Notes: generated by a model from the sequence alone, not told the origin. Positions 26,379 to 34,983 are shown, numbered from the stretch's first letter. The stretch: DNA of 64,000 nucleotides from Fibrobacter sp. UWR3 (GCF_900143055.1 NZ_FRCW01000002.1:62001-126000), one strand, 5' to 3'. Numbers and translations: made by a program.

Positions 26379-27257
26379 TTAGTCCAGAACATACGTATAA
26401 CACTCGCCGAGTGAACCTAGTTTCTGAATAAGAATATCGCCCGTAGTTCCGGCCTCGCCCTCAAACTTCAGCTTGATTGCGGCGACCTTTTTTAAGACAT
26501 CCTCTATAGAAGGGCCAGGACCCCAGCCACTCTTGAACTTCGCCCAAGGAAAGTCAACAGCGGTTATAGTACTTGACGCAGAAACCGAGGCACGATAATT
26601 GACGTATCCAGTCAATGTAGCCTCGTCTTCCACACCGAGTTCAATAACGAACGGAATCGTAGACTGATAACTGATGCACAAGCCTCCCCATTCCGAAACA
26701 TCTACACCTTCCTGATTCTCGCTCCATACATTGAAACCGAGCCCCACATAGGGGTACTCATAGCCCTCGTCCAGGATCACGCTCGCCTTGATTCCGGCAT
26801 ACGCCTCGATAAGCGGGCCAAAGAAATTGTCGTAAGCGTTCGGTTCCACATCCGGTGGGAAAATAAACCTGGATGTCCCACCTTCATAGTCATCGCTGTA
26901 ATTAAACCAGTAACCGGCCGTTTCTTCCGGGGAGCCGGTTTCAACTTTACCTTCGGTATCGGTGGTCCCATCCCATAAGAAACGGCTGTAAACATTCTTC
27001 CCGCTAGAAGAAGATTTAATTGCAGAACTCGATGACGATGTTACCGAAGAACTCGATGCAGCAACAGTATCCGCAGCAACGCTGCTACTGGATTCCGAAG
27101 AGTTTGATTCTTCAACAGGCACAGGTGCAACACTACTACTAGAATCCATGACGACATCGAACATTGCCGAAGACACATCGTCATTACAGGCAGAGCAGAA
27201 AAAGGCAATAGCGCCTAGTCCTAGTAGCAGAAACTTTATCATCGCAAGATTCCTCAC
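26379..27257 (-). CDS. Lipoprotein with Ser-rich linker and beta-sandwich-like domain
   Basis: A 292-aa predicted lipoprotein (signal FLLLGLGAIAFFCSAC). A poly-Ser linker follows (about 40-90), then a C-terminal domain of about 200 residues with FLWDGTTDTEGKVETGS, a GYWFNYSDD segment and an ISYQSTIPFVIELG strand. The layout recalls family 11-type carbohydrate-binding or similar jelly-roll modules (YNYSDDxxGG, W and Y rich), but I cannot confirm a family. A surface-exposed binding role is inference. Confidence 0.72.
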   Translation of the reverse strand: MRNLAMIKFLLLGLGAIAFFCSACNDDVSSAMFDVVMDSSSSVAPVPVEESNSSESSSSVAADTVAASSSSVTSSSSSAIKSSSSGKNVYSRFLWDGTTDTEGKVETGSPEETAGYWFNYSDDYEGGTSRFIFPPDVEPNAYDNFFGPLIEAYAGIKASVILDEGYEYPYVGLGFNVWSENQEGVDVSEWGGLCISYQSTIPFVIELGVEDEATLTGYVNYRASVSASSTITAVDFPWAKFKSGWGPGPSIEDVLKKVAAIKLKFEGEAGTTGDILIQKLGSLGECYTYVLD

Positions 27258-27316
27258 AAGTAATATACACTATTCCTTGCGAAATTGCAAACCAGTTTTT
27301 CAGATATTAAGAGTAG

Positions 27317-27336
27317 ATCCCCGCCTACGCGGGGAT
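27317..27336. repeat. Dispersed ATCCCCGC hairpin overlapping rsmD stop
   Basis: ATCCCCGC-CTAC-GCGGGGAT. The rsmD stop codon (CTA on the plus strand) lies in the loop, so the repeat supplies the end of that gene and may act as its terminator. Confidence 0.8.
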
Positions 27337-27885
27337 GACATTGCGGTATATCACGAGCGAGGATTCGCCGTAGCGGCGGACCTGCACAGTTCCGGCCTCG
27401 TCGGCCTCTTTCACCCATGCGGGGAGGTTCTTGCTCGGGGCCTCGAACACGGCGACACCCCCCGGGTTGAGCCATTCCCAGTACTTGCGCAGGTCAGGGT
27501 ATTCCCTATCCTTGAACGGAGGGTCCGCATAGATAAGGTCAAAGCCCTCCGTTGCGCAGAGCGATTCCTTCTCGAGCATGAGGGCGTTCTTTTCTAACAA
27601 AGTAACTTTTTCGGAAAGGCCGAGCGCCTTGTACGCCTGGTACACGAGCCTCGCCTGCGAATGCACGAGTTCTACCGCTACAACGCTTGCGGCCCCGCGG
27701 CTTATCGCCTCGATGCCCATGATTCCTGAACCCGCAAACAGGTCGAGCATGCGGAAGTTCTCCACTCCCTGCAGAATGTTAAAGAGGGCTTCCCTCGTGC
27801 GGGAAGCCGTCGGCCTGGTCTTGTTGCCCTCCGGAGAAGGAACGTTCCTTCCGCGAAGAGCACCTCCGGTAATGCGGATAGACAT
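27325..27885 (-). CDS. rsmD: 16S rRNA (guanine966-N2)-methyltransferase RsmD
   Basis: Class I SAM-dependent methyltransferase, 186 aa, modifying G966 of 16S rRNA. It begins with the RsmD hallmark RITGGALRGRNVPSPEG. It carries the SAM loop DLFAGSGIMGIEA (about 50-62) and the catalytic ADPPF (about 119-123). The C-terminal NVIPA and the stop codon fall inside a dispersed hairpin repeat. It starts 2 nt after the stop of the PilN-like gene, so it belongs to the pilM-pilN-rsmD unit. Confidence 0.95.
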   Translation of the reverse strand: MSIRITGGALRGRNVPSPEGNKTRPTASRTREALFNILQGVENFRMLDLFAGSGIMGIEAISRGAASVVAVELVHSQARLVYQAYKALGLSEKVTLLEKNALMLEKESLCATEGFDLIYADPPFKDREYPDLRKYWEWLNPGGVAVFEAPSKNLPAWVKEADEAGTVQVRRYGESSLVIYRNVIPA

Positions 27886-27887
27886 GC

Positions 27888-28901
27888 TTACGGGGTGACA
27901 AACATCACCAGCGTGAATGCCGATGCGATTGCGCGCTTGGCGAACTTCATTTCGGCCTTCGTGACACCGATGCGAATCGGGGATGCATCGAGGGCGCTCA
28001 TCAGGGACTGCAGTTCCGGGAAATCGGAGTTCGATGTCACCTGGTAGGTAAAGCGCTTGTACACGCCGAATTCCTCGACGGCAGGCTTGTCGAAACCGTT
28101 GAGCGTTACTTTGTTCGCAGCAGCGAGAGCCTTGAAGGCCTTGACTTCATCGGCAACCTCACCCACGTTCACGAACTTCGAAACGGCAGCCTTGTTTATG
28201 TTGTTCACATTGAACAGGCCAAACGCAGTAATGTCGGTCGCGGGAGCGTTTTCGGGCAGGGGCGGAGTCCTGAAATCGGAACTCACCTGCTTGATACGTT
28301 CAAGGAAGCTACGCTGCGACGTGGGCTTGACCGACACGCCACGCACGTAGAAGTAGTTGGGCGACTGGAACACGCAGTCCGAGAACCCGACATCGTCCGG
28401 GGTAGCCGTCGTGAGGAACGTAAAGAACTGGTTGATGGCGGCGCGCTGGAACGAAATCTTTTCCATCGGGAGGAACGAGCTGTAGTCTTCGCGCTTGTTG
28501 TTGAACAGCACCTGCGGCTTGACCTCGCCCACGACCTGCTTCACGGTCAGGGAATTCCTGTGCTTGATGGCCTCCTCGGCTGCAGCGTTCTGTGCCGCGA
28601 GCGAACCACCGGCGGAGGTCTGCTGTCCGCTGCTCAGGGTAAGTGCGGTACGGCTCGGGTCCTCGGCGCCAATGAGCGAGAGGTACGGGCCTGGCAGAAC
28701 ACCCTGCAACGGCTTGGGAAAGCCGAACACGCTGATAAAGCAGCTGAAGGCAACAAACACGAACAAGGCGGCAAGCAGCCCGACCAAGGTTTTCTTCTTG
28801 GAGGTCTTTACCTGCGCCGAAACGTCGGTCACGCGGACCGGGGTAACGATATCGACGGTGGCCGCGCGTTCGGCGGCTTCCATCAAGTTCAAGCGAATCA
28901 T
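27888..28901 (-). CDS. PilN-like membrane protein
   Basis: A 337-aa protein with a short cytoplasmic N-terminus MIRLNLMEAAERA, one membrane helix (about 38-60) and a periplasmic region with a ferredoxin-like composition. The MIRLNLM start and bitopic layout match PilN proteins of type IV pilus or type II secretion machines. The extra length could represent a fused PilO-like part. Its ATG overlaps the stop of the PilM-like gene (ATGA), typical of pilM-pilN pairs. No pilO, pilP or pilQ follows; rsmD does. Confidence 0.65.
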   Translation of the reverse strand: MIRLNLMEAAERAATVDIVTPVRVTDVSAQVKTSKKKTLVGLLAALFVFVAFSCFISVFGFPKPLQGVLPGPYLSLIGAEDPSRTALTLSSGQQTSAGGSLAAQNAAAEEAIKHRNSLTVKQVVGEVKPQVLFNNKREDYSSFLPMEKISFQRAAINQFFTFLTTATPDDVGFSDCVFQSPNYFYVRGVSVKPTSQRSFLERIKQVSSDFRTPPLPENAPATDITAFGLFNVNNINKAAVSKFVNVGEVADEVKAFKALAAANKVTLNGFDKPAVEEFGVYKRFTYQVTSNSDFPELQSLMSALDASPIRIGVTKAEMKFAKRAIASAFTLVMFVTP

Positions 28902-29815
28902 ACACCCTCCATCACGCTGAGTGCAGTCCCGATAGCGCCGGCGCAGTTAAGTACCGCGGCAGAATCGGCCTCGTCGACCGGGAGCCTTAAGTTGGAGAAC
29001 GAATCCATCAGAATGAGCAGGCAGCTGTCCGTAAGCTTTTCGCGGAGTTTCTGGACGAACAGCGGTTCCATAGCCATTTCGCCGCAGATATTCACCTGCT
29101 TCACTTCGGGCACGGAGTTCTGTTCCTTCGCAAGCTTCATCTGTTCACAAATGCCGTTGGCAAGAATCTCGGCAGCCTCTTCCATCGAGGCGTTCACGAG
29201 CGAAAGCGTAGACACGCAGCGGAGCGCATGCAGGTTGTCCTTGCTGAGCCAGAGCATAGTCACGCCAAAGTAGTCGGCCTTGATGACGCACTCGACCTGG
29301 TTTATGCCGTCGGCCACGTCCATGAGGTTCATGAGCGAAAGCACGTCCACTTCCATGCTCTTCGGCACGAGGCTCTTGCTGCGGAAGCCCTTGCGGAGCG
29401 CCTCGGCCCATTCACGCCGGACCGCGATAAGCAGAACGGTCTCGCCCACGGAGGCGTCGCCGCTCAAGACCTTGTAGTCGAGGATATAAGAATCCTTGTC
29501 GCCGTTGGTGATGAGGCCCAGGTACCACTGGACGTAGTCGTCGATGTTCGCGACGGCCTCGGCAGGCACGCAGATCTGGCGGACTATCGACCTGAAGGCG
29601 GGGACAGTCACCGAGATGGCCTCGACATCTTCCAGACCGTTTTCTTCCATCCAGCCCTGGAGGACGGTCTCGAAAGTGAAAATGTCATCGATGGGGCTCG
29701 TTTCCGTCTGGAGCACGGCAGTCTTCAAGACGCGCTTTTCGGCAGCGTCCAAGAGGGCGACTTTCAGGGAAACATCACCGACCTCAATACCTAGGTACAA
29801 TTTCGTATCACTCAT
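28898..29815 (-). CDS. PilM-like actin-fold protein
   Basis: A 305-aa cytoplasmic protein with the actin/FtsA-like layout of PilM: LYLGIEVGDVSLKVALLD at the N-terminus (phosphate 1 strand), ISVTVPAF in the middle and a C-terminal NCAGAIGTALS (adenosine motif region). PilM binds the N-terminus of PilN at the inner membrane. The next gene overlaps by 4 nt and looks like PilN. Sequence drift is large, so the assignment rests on fold motifs plus context. Confidence 0.68.
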   Translation of the reverse strand: MSDTKLYLGIEVGDVSLKVALLDAAEKRVLKTAVLQTETSPIDDIFTFETVLQGWMEENGLEDVEAISVTVPAFRSIVRQICVPAEAVANIDDYVQWYLGLITNGDKDSYILDYKVLSGDASVGETVLLIAVRREWAEALRKGFRSKSLVPKSMEVDVLSLMNLMDVADGINQVECVIKADYFGVTMLWLSKDNLHALRCVSTLSLVNASMEEAAEILANGICEQMKLAKEQNSVPEVKQVNICGEMAMEPLFVQKLREKLTDSCLLILMDSFSNLRLPVDEADSAAVLNCAGAIGTALSVMEGV

Positions 29816-29852
29816 ATACTCAACGACTTATGAAGATTTTGACACCCTAAAA

Positions 29853-30329
29853 CTAATCAAAAATCACCCACGGGAGAATGCCCTCCAGCTTTTTTTTACC
29901 GATTCCGGGTACTTTTTGCAGGGAGGACGGCCCTCCGAAGGGTCCGTTCGCCTCCCGGAAGGCGATAATCTTGTCGGCGAGCTTGGGGCCGACCCCCTTC
30001 AGGGCGCAAAGTTCATCTGCCGTGGCATCGTTGATACGCAAGGGAAAGCGGACGACCGCCTTCTTTTTCTTGCCCCTTTTCGGGGGAGATTTCGCCTGCG
30101 GGTCGCCGGCGCTCTCGGCCACGGCGGGCACGTCCGGGGCACTCTCCCCCGCATATTCCAACCTGGACTGTGCCACGCCCGAAACTTTGCTCGTTTGAGC
30201 ATACTTCTGACGGTCTGCAATGTCCACGTTCTCGATGGCGGGCAGCCCCCAGGGGGCAAACCTCACCAGCGTACCCACCGCAAACAGGAATATTGCGATG
30301 CGCACGACTTTCTTTTCGGCAGCATTCAT
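29853..30329 (-). CDS. ComEA-like helix-hairpin-helix protein
   Basis: A 158-aa protein with an N-terminal membrane helix (VVRIAIFLFAVGTLVRFAPW) and a central low-complexity segment. The C-terminal double helix-hairpin-helix domain (about 95-158) includes INDATADELCALKGVGPKLA and VPGIGKKKLE. This matches ComEA-type DNA-binding proteins anchored to the inner membrane and linked to DNA uptake. A competence role is inference. It is on the same strand as the PilM-like gene 37 nt downstream. Confidence 0.83.
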   Translation of the reverse strand: MNAAEKKVVRIAIFLFAVGTLVRFAPWGLPAIENVDIADRQKYAQTSKVSGVAQSRLEYAGESAPDVPAVAESAGDPQAKSPPKRGKKKKAVVRFPLRINDATADELCALKGVGPKLADKIIAFREANGPFGGPSSLQKVPGIGKKKLEGILPWVIFD

Positions 30330-30349
30330 CGGACCCCTCCAATTTTAAT

Positions 30350-31072
30350 TTATCTGCTTCCGCGGTTCAACATCTCTTTTTCTATCAGCGCCTCCACCGT
30401 GCCCGCGTCAGATGGGACATCCACCGACACCGACGGGTAAGGGCTCTGCACTATGCGTATCGGGCGCCTGCCCAGAATGCGCATCTGCTCCAGCGAGCGC
30501 TCCTTCTCCACGGCGTTCTGCGGGAGGGAGGCGAACTCGTCCCGCGACACGCGGGAATACGCGTATATTCCCTGGTGCTGGAACCAGCGGGGAGCATCCG
30601 CCGGAGCCACGTTGCGGGTAAAATCTACGGCAAGGTCACCTTCCACGCGGACCTTGACTACAGTTTCCAGAGTCGATTCCGCAGGGTTCAGCGGGCAGGC
30701 GACGGTCACCCAGCAATCGGGGTGCAGGGCAAGTTCCTGCGCGACATCGGAAAGCACGGAAGGTTCCACAAGGGGCTCGTCGCCCTGAAGGTTCACCACA
30801 AGGTCCAGGCCCAGCATGCGGGCGGCCTCGGCGACGCGGTCGGAACCCGTCGCTGCGGGGCCGGTCATCACGAAGTCGAAACCCGCGTTAGATACCACCT
30901 CCGCAATCTGCTCGCTGTCGGTCGCGCATACGATACGCCCGAAACAGTCCGCAAGGAGCGCGCGTTCCAGCGTCCTTACAATCATTTCCTTGCCGCACAA
31001 TTTAAAAAGAGGCTTCCCGGGAAACCGAGAAGACCCAATGCGTGCGGGTACAATGCAGTGTACATCCGTCAT
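30350..31072 (-). CDS. kdsB: CMP-KDO synthetase KdsB
   Basis: 3-deoxy-manno-octulosonate cytidylyltransferase, which activates KDO for lipopolysaccharide core synthesis. The 240-aa length is usual. It carries the nucleotide-binding signature PARIGSSRFPGKPL (about 9-22), VNLQGDEPL (about 94-102) and HQGIYAYS (about 168-175). Its presence indicates an LPS-bearing outer membrane, in line with bamA and skp. It lies 20 nt upstream of the helix-hairpin-helix gene on the same strand. Confidence 0.96.
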   Translation of the reverse strand: MTDVHCIVPARIGSSRFPGKPLFKLCGKEMIVRTLERALLADCFGRIVCATDSEQIAEVVSNAGFDFVMTGPAATGSDRVAEAARMLGLDLVVNLQGDEPLVEPSVLSDVAQELALHPDCWVTVACPLNPAESTLETVVKVRVEGDLAVDFTRNVAPADAPRWFQHQGIYAYSRVSRDEFASLPQNAVEKERSLEQMRILGRRPIRIVQSPYPSVSVDVPSDAGTVEALIEKEMLNRGSR

Positions 31073-31108
31073 AATTCTAATAACGCCACTTAGGGCAAAA
31101 AGGTGCGA

Positions 31109-31396
31109 CTAGCCGCCGATGACCTTCGGGATGGCGAAGTGGTCGTTTTCCACGGCGGGAGCGTTCGCGAAAGCCTGGTCAAGGGTAAAGCCCTGCACCG
31201 GGACGTCTTCGCGGAGAATCGTGGCGCCGTTTTCGACCGCAGTCATCGGTTCGACATTCGAAAGGTCAAGAGCCTTCAGAGCCTCGAGATGGCCGAGCAT
31301 CTTGTCCAGATGCCCCTTTACCGCAGGGATATCCTCTTCTGCGATACTCAGGCGCGAAAGCTTCGCCAGTTTCAGTACTTCATCATTCTCTAACAT
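31109..31396 (-). CDS. gatC: Aspartyl/glutamyl-tRNA amidotransferase subunit C
   Basis: Small stabilising subunit of the GatCAB complex, which converts misacylated Glu-tRNA(Gln) or Asp-tRNA(Asn). The 95-aa protein has the family N-terminus VLKLAKLSRLSIAEEDI and the DLSNVEPMTAVENGATILRE segment. Since a GlnRS gene is also present at 47192, the complex may mainly serve Asn-tRNA formation. gatA and gatB are not in the window. Confidence 0.93.
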   Translation of the reverse strand: MLENDEVLKLAKLSRLSIAEEDIPAVKGHLDKMLGHLEALKALDLSNVEPMTAVENGATILREDVPVQGFTLDQAFANAPAVENDHFAIPKVIGG

Positions 31397-31463
31397 ATAA
31401 CCTCGTTACTTACAGGCAGTAAAATAGCAAATTATTTTCGCAGGGACAAGTAGCTAGTAAAAG

Positions 31464-31507
31464 ATCCCCGCCTTGGTTCGGCGACGCTCACCACAGGTCG
31501 CGGGGAT
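31464..31507. repeat. ATCCCCGC hairpin with inserted loop
   Basis: Arms ATCCCCGC and GCGGGGAT match the repeats at 13746 and 27317. The loop is 28 nt and contains GTTCGGCGACGCTCACCACAGG, a relative of the other dispersed palindrome (TTCGRCARGCTCA), suggesting one repeat nested in another. It lies between gatC and the helicase gene and may terminate the latter. Confidence 0.6.
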
Positions 31508-31544
31508 GACATAACGCGGGAATGACGTGACGCAGGGACAACCG

Positions 31545-33998
31545 CTAGCCGATAATCTGGAGGGCGGCGTACTTGAGGACGATGGTCCTCGTGGTCCCAT
31601 CACTGTTGAACCGCACGTCCACGCGGGCGTTATCGCCGGTGCCGTAGCACTTGACGATGGTCCCGATGCCATACTTCGCGTGACGCACGCGCACTCCTGG
31701 GTGGAACGGGTTCTCGCTGAACTCGTCGTAGACGACCCGCGGGCCACTCGGCACAGCGGGCTTGGGCACGTTGTTTACCTTGATGGGGTTACGGTAGACG
31801 ATACGCTGGTCGTTCTTGCGGACAGAAGAGGGTACGGACGGTTTGGAGAACGTGCCCCGCGACATTCCGCCTCCAAACGAAGAACCGCGCGATGCCCCCG
31901 GGAAACGGCTTGCACCCGGGAACTGTCCGGAGCGCGGGTAAGGCGCACCCGAGGAGAACCCCTGCGACATGCCGCCGATGCAGGGCGTGAACTCCACCAC
32001 CGACGGGTCGAGTTCCTTCAGGAATCTCGACGGCAAGAACGGGCGGATAGTCCCCTGGAAAAAGCGTCGCTCCGCATGGTACAGATAAAGTTTCTTTTCG
32101 GCGCGGGTGCAGCCCACGTAGAACAGTCGGCGTTCCTCTTCCATCTGTTCACGCATTTCCTTATCCGTCGCAAACGAGGAACCGCGGACCAGCGGGAAAA
32201 TTTCCTCATCACAGCCCGCGATATGCACCGTATTGAACTCCAGGCCCTTCGCCATGTGGATAGTCATGAGCGTCACCGCGCCCTTGGAGGTATCTACCTT
32301 CTTGTCGGCATCGGTCAAGAGCGATATATCCTGCAGGAAGGCGTCGAGGGTCGCATTCGGGTGTTCTTCGTCAAATTCGCGGATGGCGTTCACCATTTCG
32401 TCGATGTTCGCGATGCGCTCGTCCGCCGTAAGTTCGTCGTCCTTGCGCAAGAACTCCTTGTAGCCCGTATCGGCAATAATCGTTTCGGCAAGGATGGGGA
32501 GCGGCGTCTCGCCCGCCTTAACCAGTTCCTTCCATTTCAGAATCATGTCGGCAAAGCCCTTGAGTTTCGGGGCGCCACGGCCTGCGCCGTTAGCCTCCGC
32601 CACGAGCATCTGCCAGAAGGTTCCTTCGCCCCTGCGCACGCGTTCGAGAATCGACTCTACGGTAGTTTTCCCGATGGCGCGGGACGGGGTGTTGATTACG
32701 CGCAGGTGTGCGGCATCGTCCTTCTCGTTGGCAAGGAGCCTGAGGTACGCGAGAATGTCCTTGATTTCCTTGCGGTCCCAGAAGCGCGTGCCCCCGAAAA
32801 TAACCGAAGGAATGCGCATGTCGTTGAGCGCCTTCTCTATCACGCGGGACTGCGCGTTGGTGCGGTAGAAAATCGCCGTCTTCGAGAAGTTGCTCATGCC
32901 CGCGGCGCTGATGTTTTCTGCAATCTGCTGCGCCTCGGAGCGGTCATCCATCATGTGTCGCACGCGGATCGGGTCGCCCGCCTCTTCCTTGGAGAACACG
33001 TTCTTCTGCATTTCGACAGGGCGGATGTTATGCGCAATTACGGAACCCGCGCCCTTCACGATGTTGCTCGTGGAGCGGTAGTTGCGTTCGAGTTTCACGA
33101 TGGTCACCGGGGCGAAGTCGCGGTGGAAGTTGCGAATAATCTTGATGTTCGCGCCACGCCAGCCGTAAATACTCTGGTCGTCGTCGCCCACCACGGTCAC
33201 GTTCTTGTTTTCGTTTATCAGGAGCTTCAGCAGTTCGTACTGCACGTCGTTCGTATCCTGGTATTCGTCGACCACGACAAAATCGAAATGATTCTTTAAC
33301 TGGTTGGCAAGTCCCGGAACCTTCTGCAGCATCAGGACCGTGTTGAACAGCAGGTCATCGAAGTCCATCGCGTTCGATTCACGCAGGCGCTTCTGGTATT
33401 CGGCATAATAGCGCGCGCGCTTTTCTTCGTCGGCAAACTCCGCATGCGCCATCGCCACCTCGGGCGTCTGGAGGACCGCGGAACCAAACTCGTAGAGCAC
33501 CGTATTCTTGTAGCGCGAAATGGCCCCGTGCACGCGCTTGATTTCGGCGGCATCGCAGTCGTCGCCTAGATCTTCCTTCAATATCTGCTTCAGCAGGCGT
33601 TTCTGGTCGTCGTCATCGTATATCGAAAAATTGCCGTCGTACCAGGTACCACCAAATGCCTGGAGAGCCTGGCTCGTGTTGAGGCATTTCTTGAGCAAGC
33701 GCAGGCACACGGAATGGAATGTTCCCATCCACGAAAAGCGCAACGGGGCATCGAGCAACTTCTGGATACGCGCGGTCATCTCGCGGGCAGCCTTGTTCGT
33801 GAACGTCACTGCCAAGATCCTGTCGGATTCCACGTTGTGGTACGACACCAGGTGCGCAATCTTGTACGTGATGGCACGGGTCTTTCCCGAACCTGCACCC
33901 GCCAAAATCAGCATAGGGCCTTCAATTTTCTTCGCGGCAGCCGCCTGTTCCGGATTCAGCTCGCTATCCAACACACTCGCATCGACAACACGTGCCAT
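31545..33998 (-). CDS. UvrD/PcrA-type superfamily 1 DNA helicase
   Basis: ATP-dependent 3'-5' helicase for repair and replication restart, 817 aa. It shows motif I GAGSGKTRAI (about 35-44), motif II VVDEYQDTN (about 232-240), motif III GDDDQSIYGWRGA (about 255-267) and motif V/VI VTLMTIHMAKGLEF and YVGCTRAEKKLYLY. After a Gly/Ser/Arg-rich stretch, the C-terminus has the PcrA-like tail GVRVRHAKYGIGTIVKC. UvrD, PcrA and Rep cannot be told apart with certainty; the tail favours PcrA. It seems to be a single gene with a TATATTTTG-like upstream element. Confidence 0.94.
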   Translation of the reverse strand: MARVVDASVLDSELNPEQAAAAKKIEGPMLILAGAGSGKTRAITYKIAHLVSYHNVESDRILAVTFTNKAAREMTARIQKLLDAPLRFSWMGTFHSVCLRLLKKCLNTSQALQAFGGTWYDGNFSIYDDDDQKRLLKQILKEDLGDDCDAAEIKRVHGAISRYKNTVLYEFGSAVLQTPEVAMAHAEFADEEKRARYYAEYQKRLRESNAMDFDDLLFNTVLMLQKVPGLANQLKNHFDFVVVDEYQDTNDVQYELLKLLINENKNVTVVGDDDQSIYGWRGANIKIIRNFHRDFAPVTIVKLERNYRSTSNIVKGAGSVIAHNIRPVEMQKNVFSKEEAGDPIRVRHMMDDRSEAQQIAENISAAGMSNFSKTAIFYRTNAQSRVIEKALNDMRIPSVIFGGTRFWDRKEIKDILAYLRLLANEKDDAAHLRVINTPSRAIGKTTVESILERVRRGEGTFWQMLVAEANGAGRGAPKLKGFADMILKWKELVKAGETPLPILAETIIADTGYKEFLRKDDELTADERIANIDEMVNAIREFDEEHPNATLDAFLQDISLLTDADKKVDTSKGAVTLMTIHMAKGLEFNTVHIAGCDEEIFPLVRGSSFATDKEMREQMEEERRLFYVGCTRAEKKLYLYHAERRFFQGTIRPFLPSRFLKELDPSVVEFTPCIGGMSQGFSSGAPYPRSGQFPGASRFPGASRGSSFGGGMSRGTFSKPSVPSSVRKNDQRIVYRNPIKVNNVPKPAVPSGPRVVYDEFSENPFHPGVRVRHAKYGIGTIVKCYGTGDNARVDVRFNSDGTTRTIVLKYAALQIIG

Positions 33999-34111
33999 TA
34001 AAAACTCCCAAAAGACTCAAAATATCGTTTAATCTATAGCGCGCAAAATATAAAACAATGTCACCTTCTTTGTAGAAGAAGGCGATTAAAATTCAGGTAT
34101 AAAATTCACGC

Positions 34112-34224
34112 GGGAGGGGCCCCAGCTCAGAGTTGCGAAGGCCGCACGGGCCCCTCCCTGCACCCTTCCCATCATGGCGCAAGCGCCAACCTTACGGCTC
34201 GGCCATAGCCATACAAGTATGGCT
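34112..34224. other. Structured intergenic element (three hairpins)
   Basis: The 330-bp gap between the helicase and BioH-like genes holds three inverted repeats. GGGAGGGGCCC (34112-34122) pairs with GGGCCCCTCCC (34148-34158). TGGCGC-AA-GCGCCA lies at 34175-34188. AGCCATAC-AA-GTATGGCT lies at 34207-34224. No open frame is credible here. It may be a dispersed repeat or a small structured RNA. Confidence 0.5.
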
Positions 34225-34293
34225 GCGGCACTCGCCTTGACAGGTGGTGGCCGACGCTTATGCATACATTAAATACGTTTATTTCAAAATAAA

Positions 34294-34321
34294 AAGCGTT
34301 TCTTTCAATAAAGAAACGCTT
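34294..34321 (-). terminator. Terminator of BioH-like gene
   Basis: Perfect 12-bp stem AAGCGTTTCTTT-CAAT-AAAGAAACGCTT followed on the minus strand by a T-rich run, 12 nt after the stop codon. Confidence 0.85.
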
Positions 34322-34332
34322 ATTTCAGGAAT

Positions 34333-34971
34333 TTAGAACAGCATCATCGGGGGCCAGTGCCCGGACTTGGGGCGTTCCTTGAACGTCGCCTTCGGCAGGA
34401 ACTCCTTGAGTTTCAATGTCATCGCGGGCGTCACGTCCTGGTCCATGCGGCCGTAGAGCACCTGGATGTCGTCGCCGTTTTCAATCACGCGGTCAATCCT
34501 GTTCTGCACCATGAACCTGAGCCCTTCGGCAAGGCTGTCCGGGTCCATTTTCTGTGCGGCCTCGAGCCATTCGTCGGGCCAGTCGCTGAACTCCTCGCCG
34601 AACTGATCCTTGAACGCATCCAGGGCGACATTCTTCGAGCCGTGCATCTCGCGCGCCTTGAAGAGAATGTTCTCGGAATTCCACGGGCCGTCCTCGTCGC
34701 AAAAGTCGGCGAACGGCGAAAGCAGAATCCACTTCTGCAACTTGGGGCGCTTGGACTGCGCACACATGAGCAGGAGCGCGCCCAGCCCCCAGCCTACAAC
34801 GGTTTCCGCCTTCGGCATGCCGTCGATGGCGTAGACGTTGCCGAGGTTAGCGGCCATAGTTTCGTAGGGCACAAAGACATGGTCGGCAGAAGCATCCGCA
34901 TCTGTCAGGTCGTCTTCCCAGAGGGAAAGATCCGAGGCCCAGTCGGGCAACCATATCCATTTTTTACTCAT
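34333..34971 (-). CDS. BioH-like alpha/beta-hydrolase fold protein lacking nucleophile Ser
   Basis: A 212-aa protein resembling pimeloyl-ACP methyl esterases of the BioH type. It has an N-terminal WIWLPDWASDLSLWEDDL, a nucleophile-elbow segment VVGWGLGALLLMCA (about 66-79), LYGRMDQDVTP (about 173-183) with the acid residue, and the terminal SGHWPP histidine. In active enzymes the elbow reads GWSLGG; here the serine codon is GGG (Gly). It may be a non-catalytic relative or use altered chemistry. The ATG at 34971 was preferred over 34998 because homology starts there. Confidence 0.7.
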   Translation of the reverse strand: MSKKWIWLPDWASDLSLWEDDLTDADASADHVFVPYETMAANLGNVYAIDGMPKAETVVGWGLGALLLMCAQSKRPKLQKWILLSPFADFCDEDGPWNSENILFKAREMHGSKNVALDAFKDQFGEEFSDWPDEWLEAAQKMDPDSLAEGLRFMVQNRIDRVIENGDDIQVLYGRMDQDVTPAMTLKLKEFLPKATFKERPKSGHWPPMMLF

Positions 34972-34975
34972 ACCA

Positions 34976-34983
34976 CAAATGTA
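34976..34983 (-). promoter_or_regulatory. TACATTTG element abutting BioH-like start
   Basis: TACATTTG on the minus strand only 4 nt before the chosen ATG. If it is a -7 element, the transcript would be nearly leaderless. Confidence 0.3.

Noticed and set aside
31527-33299. A 590-codon frame opposite the helicase gene
   Set aside because: Antisense shadow; helicase motifs are complete on the minus strand.
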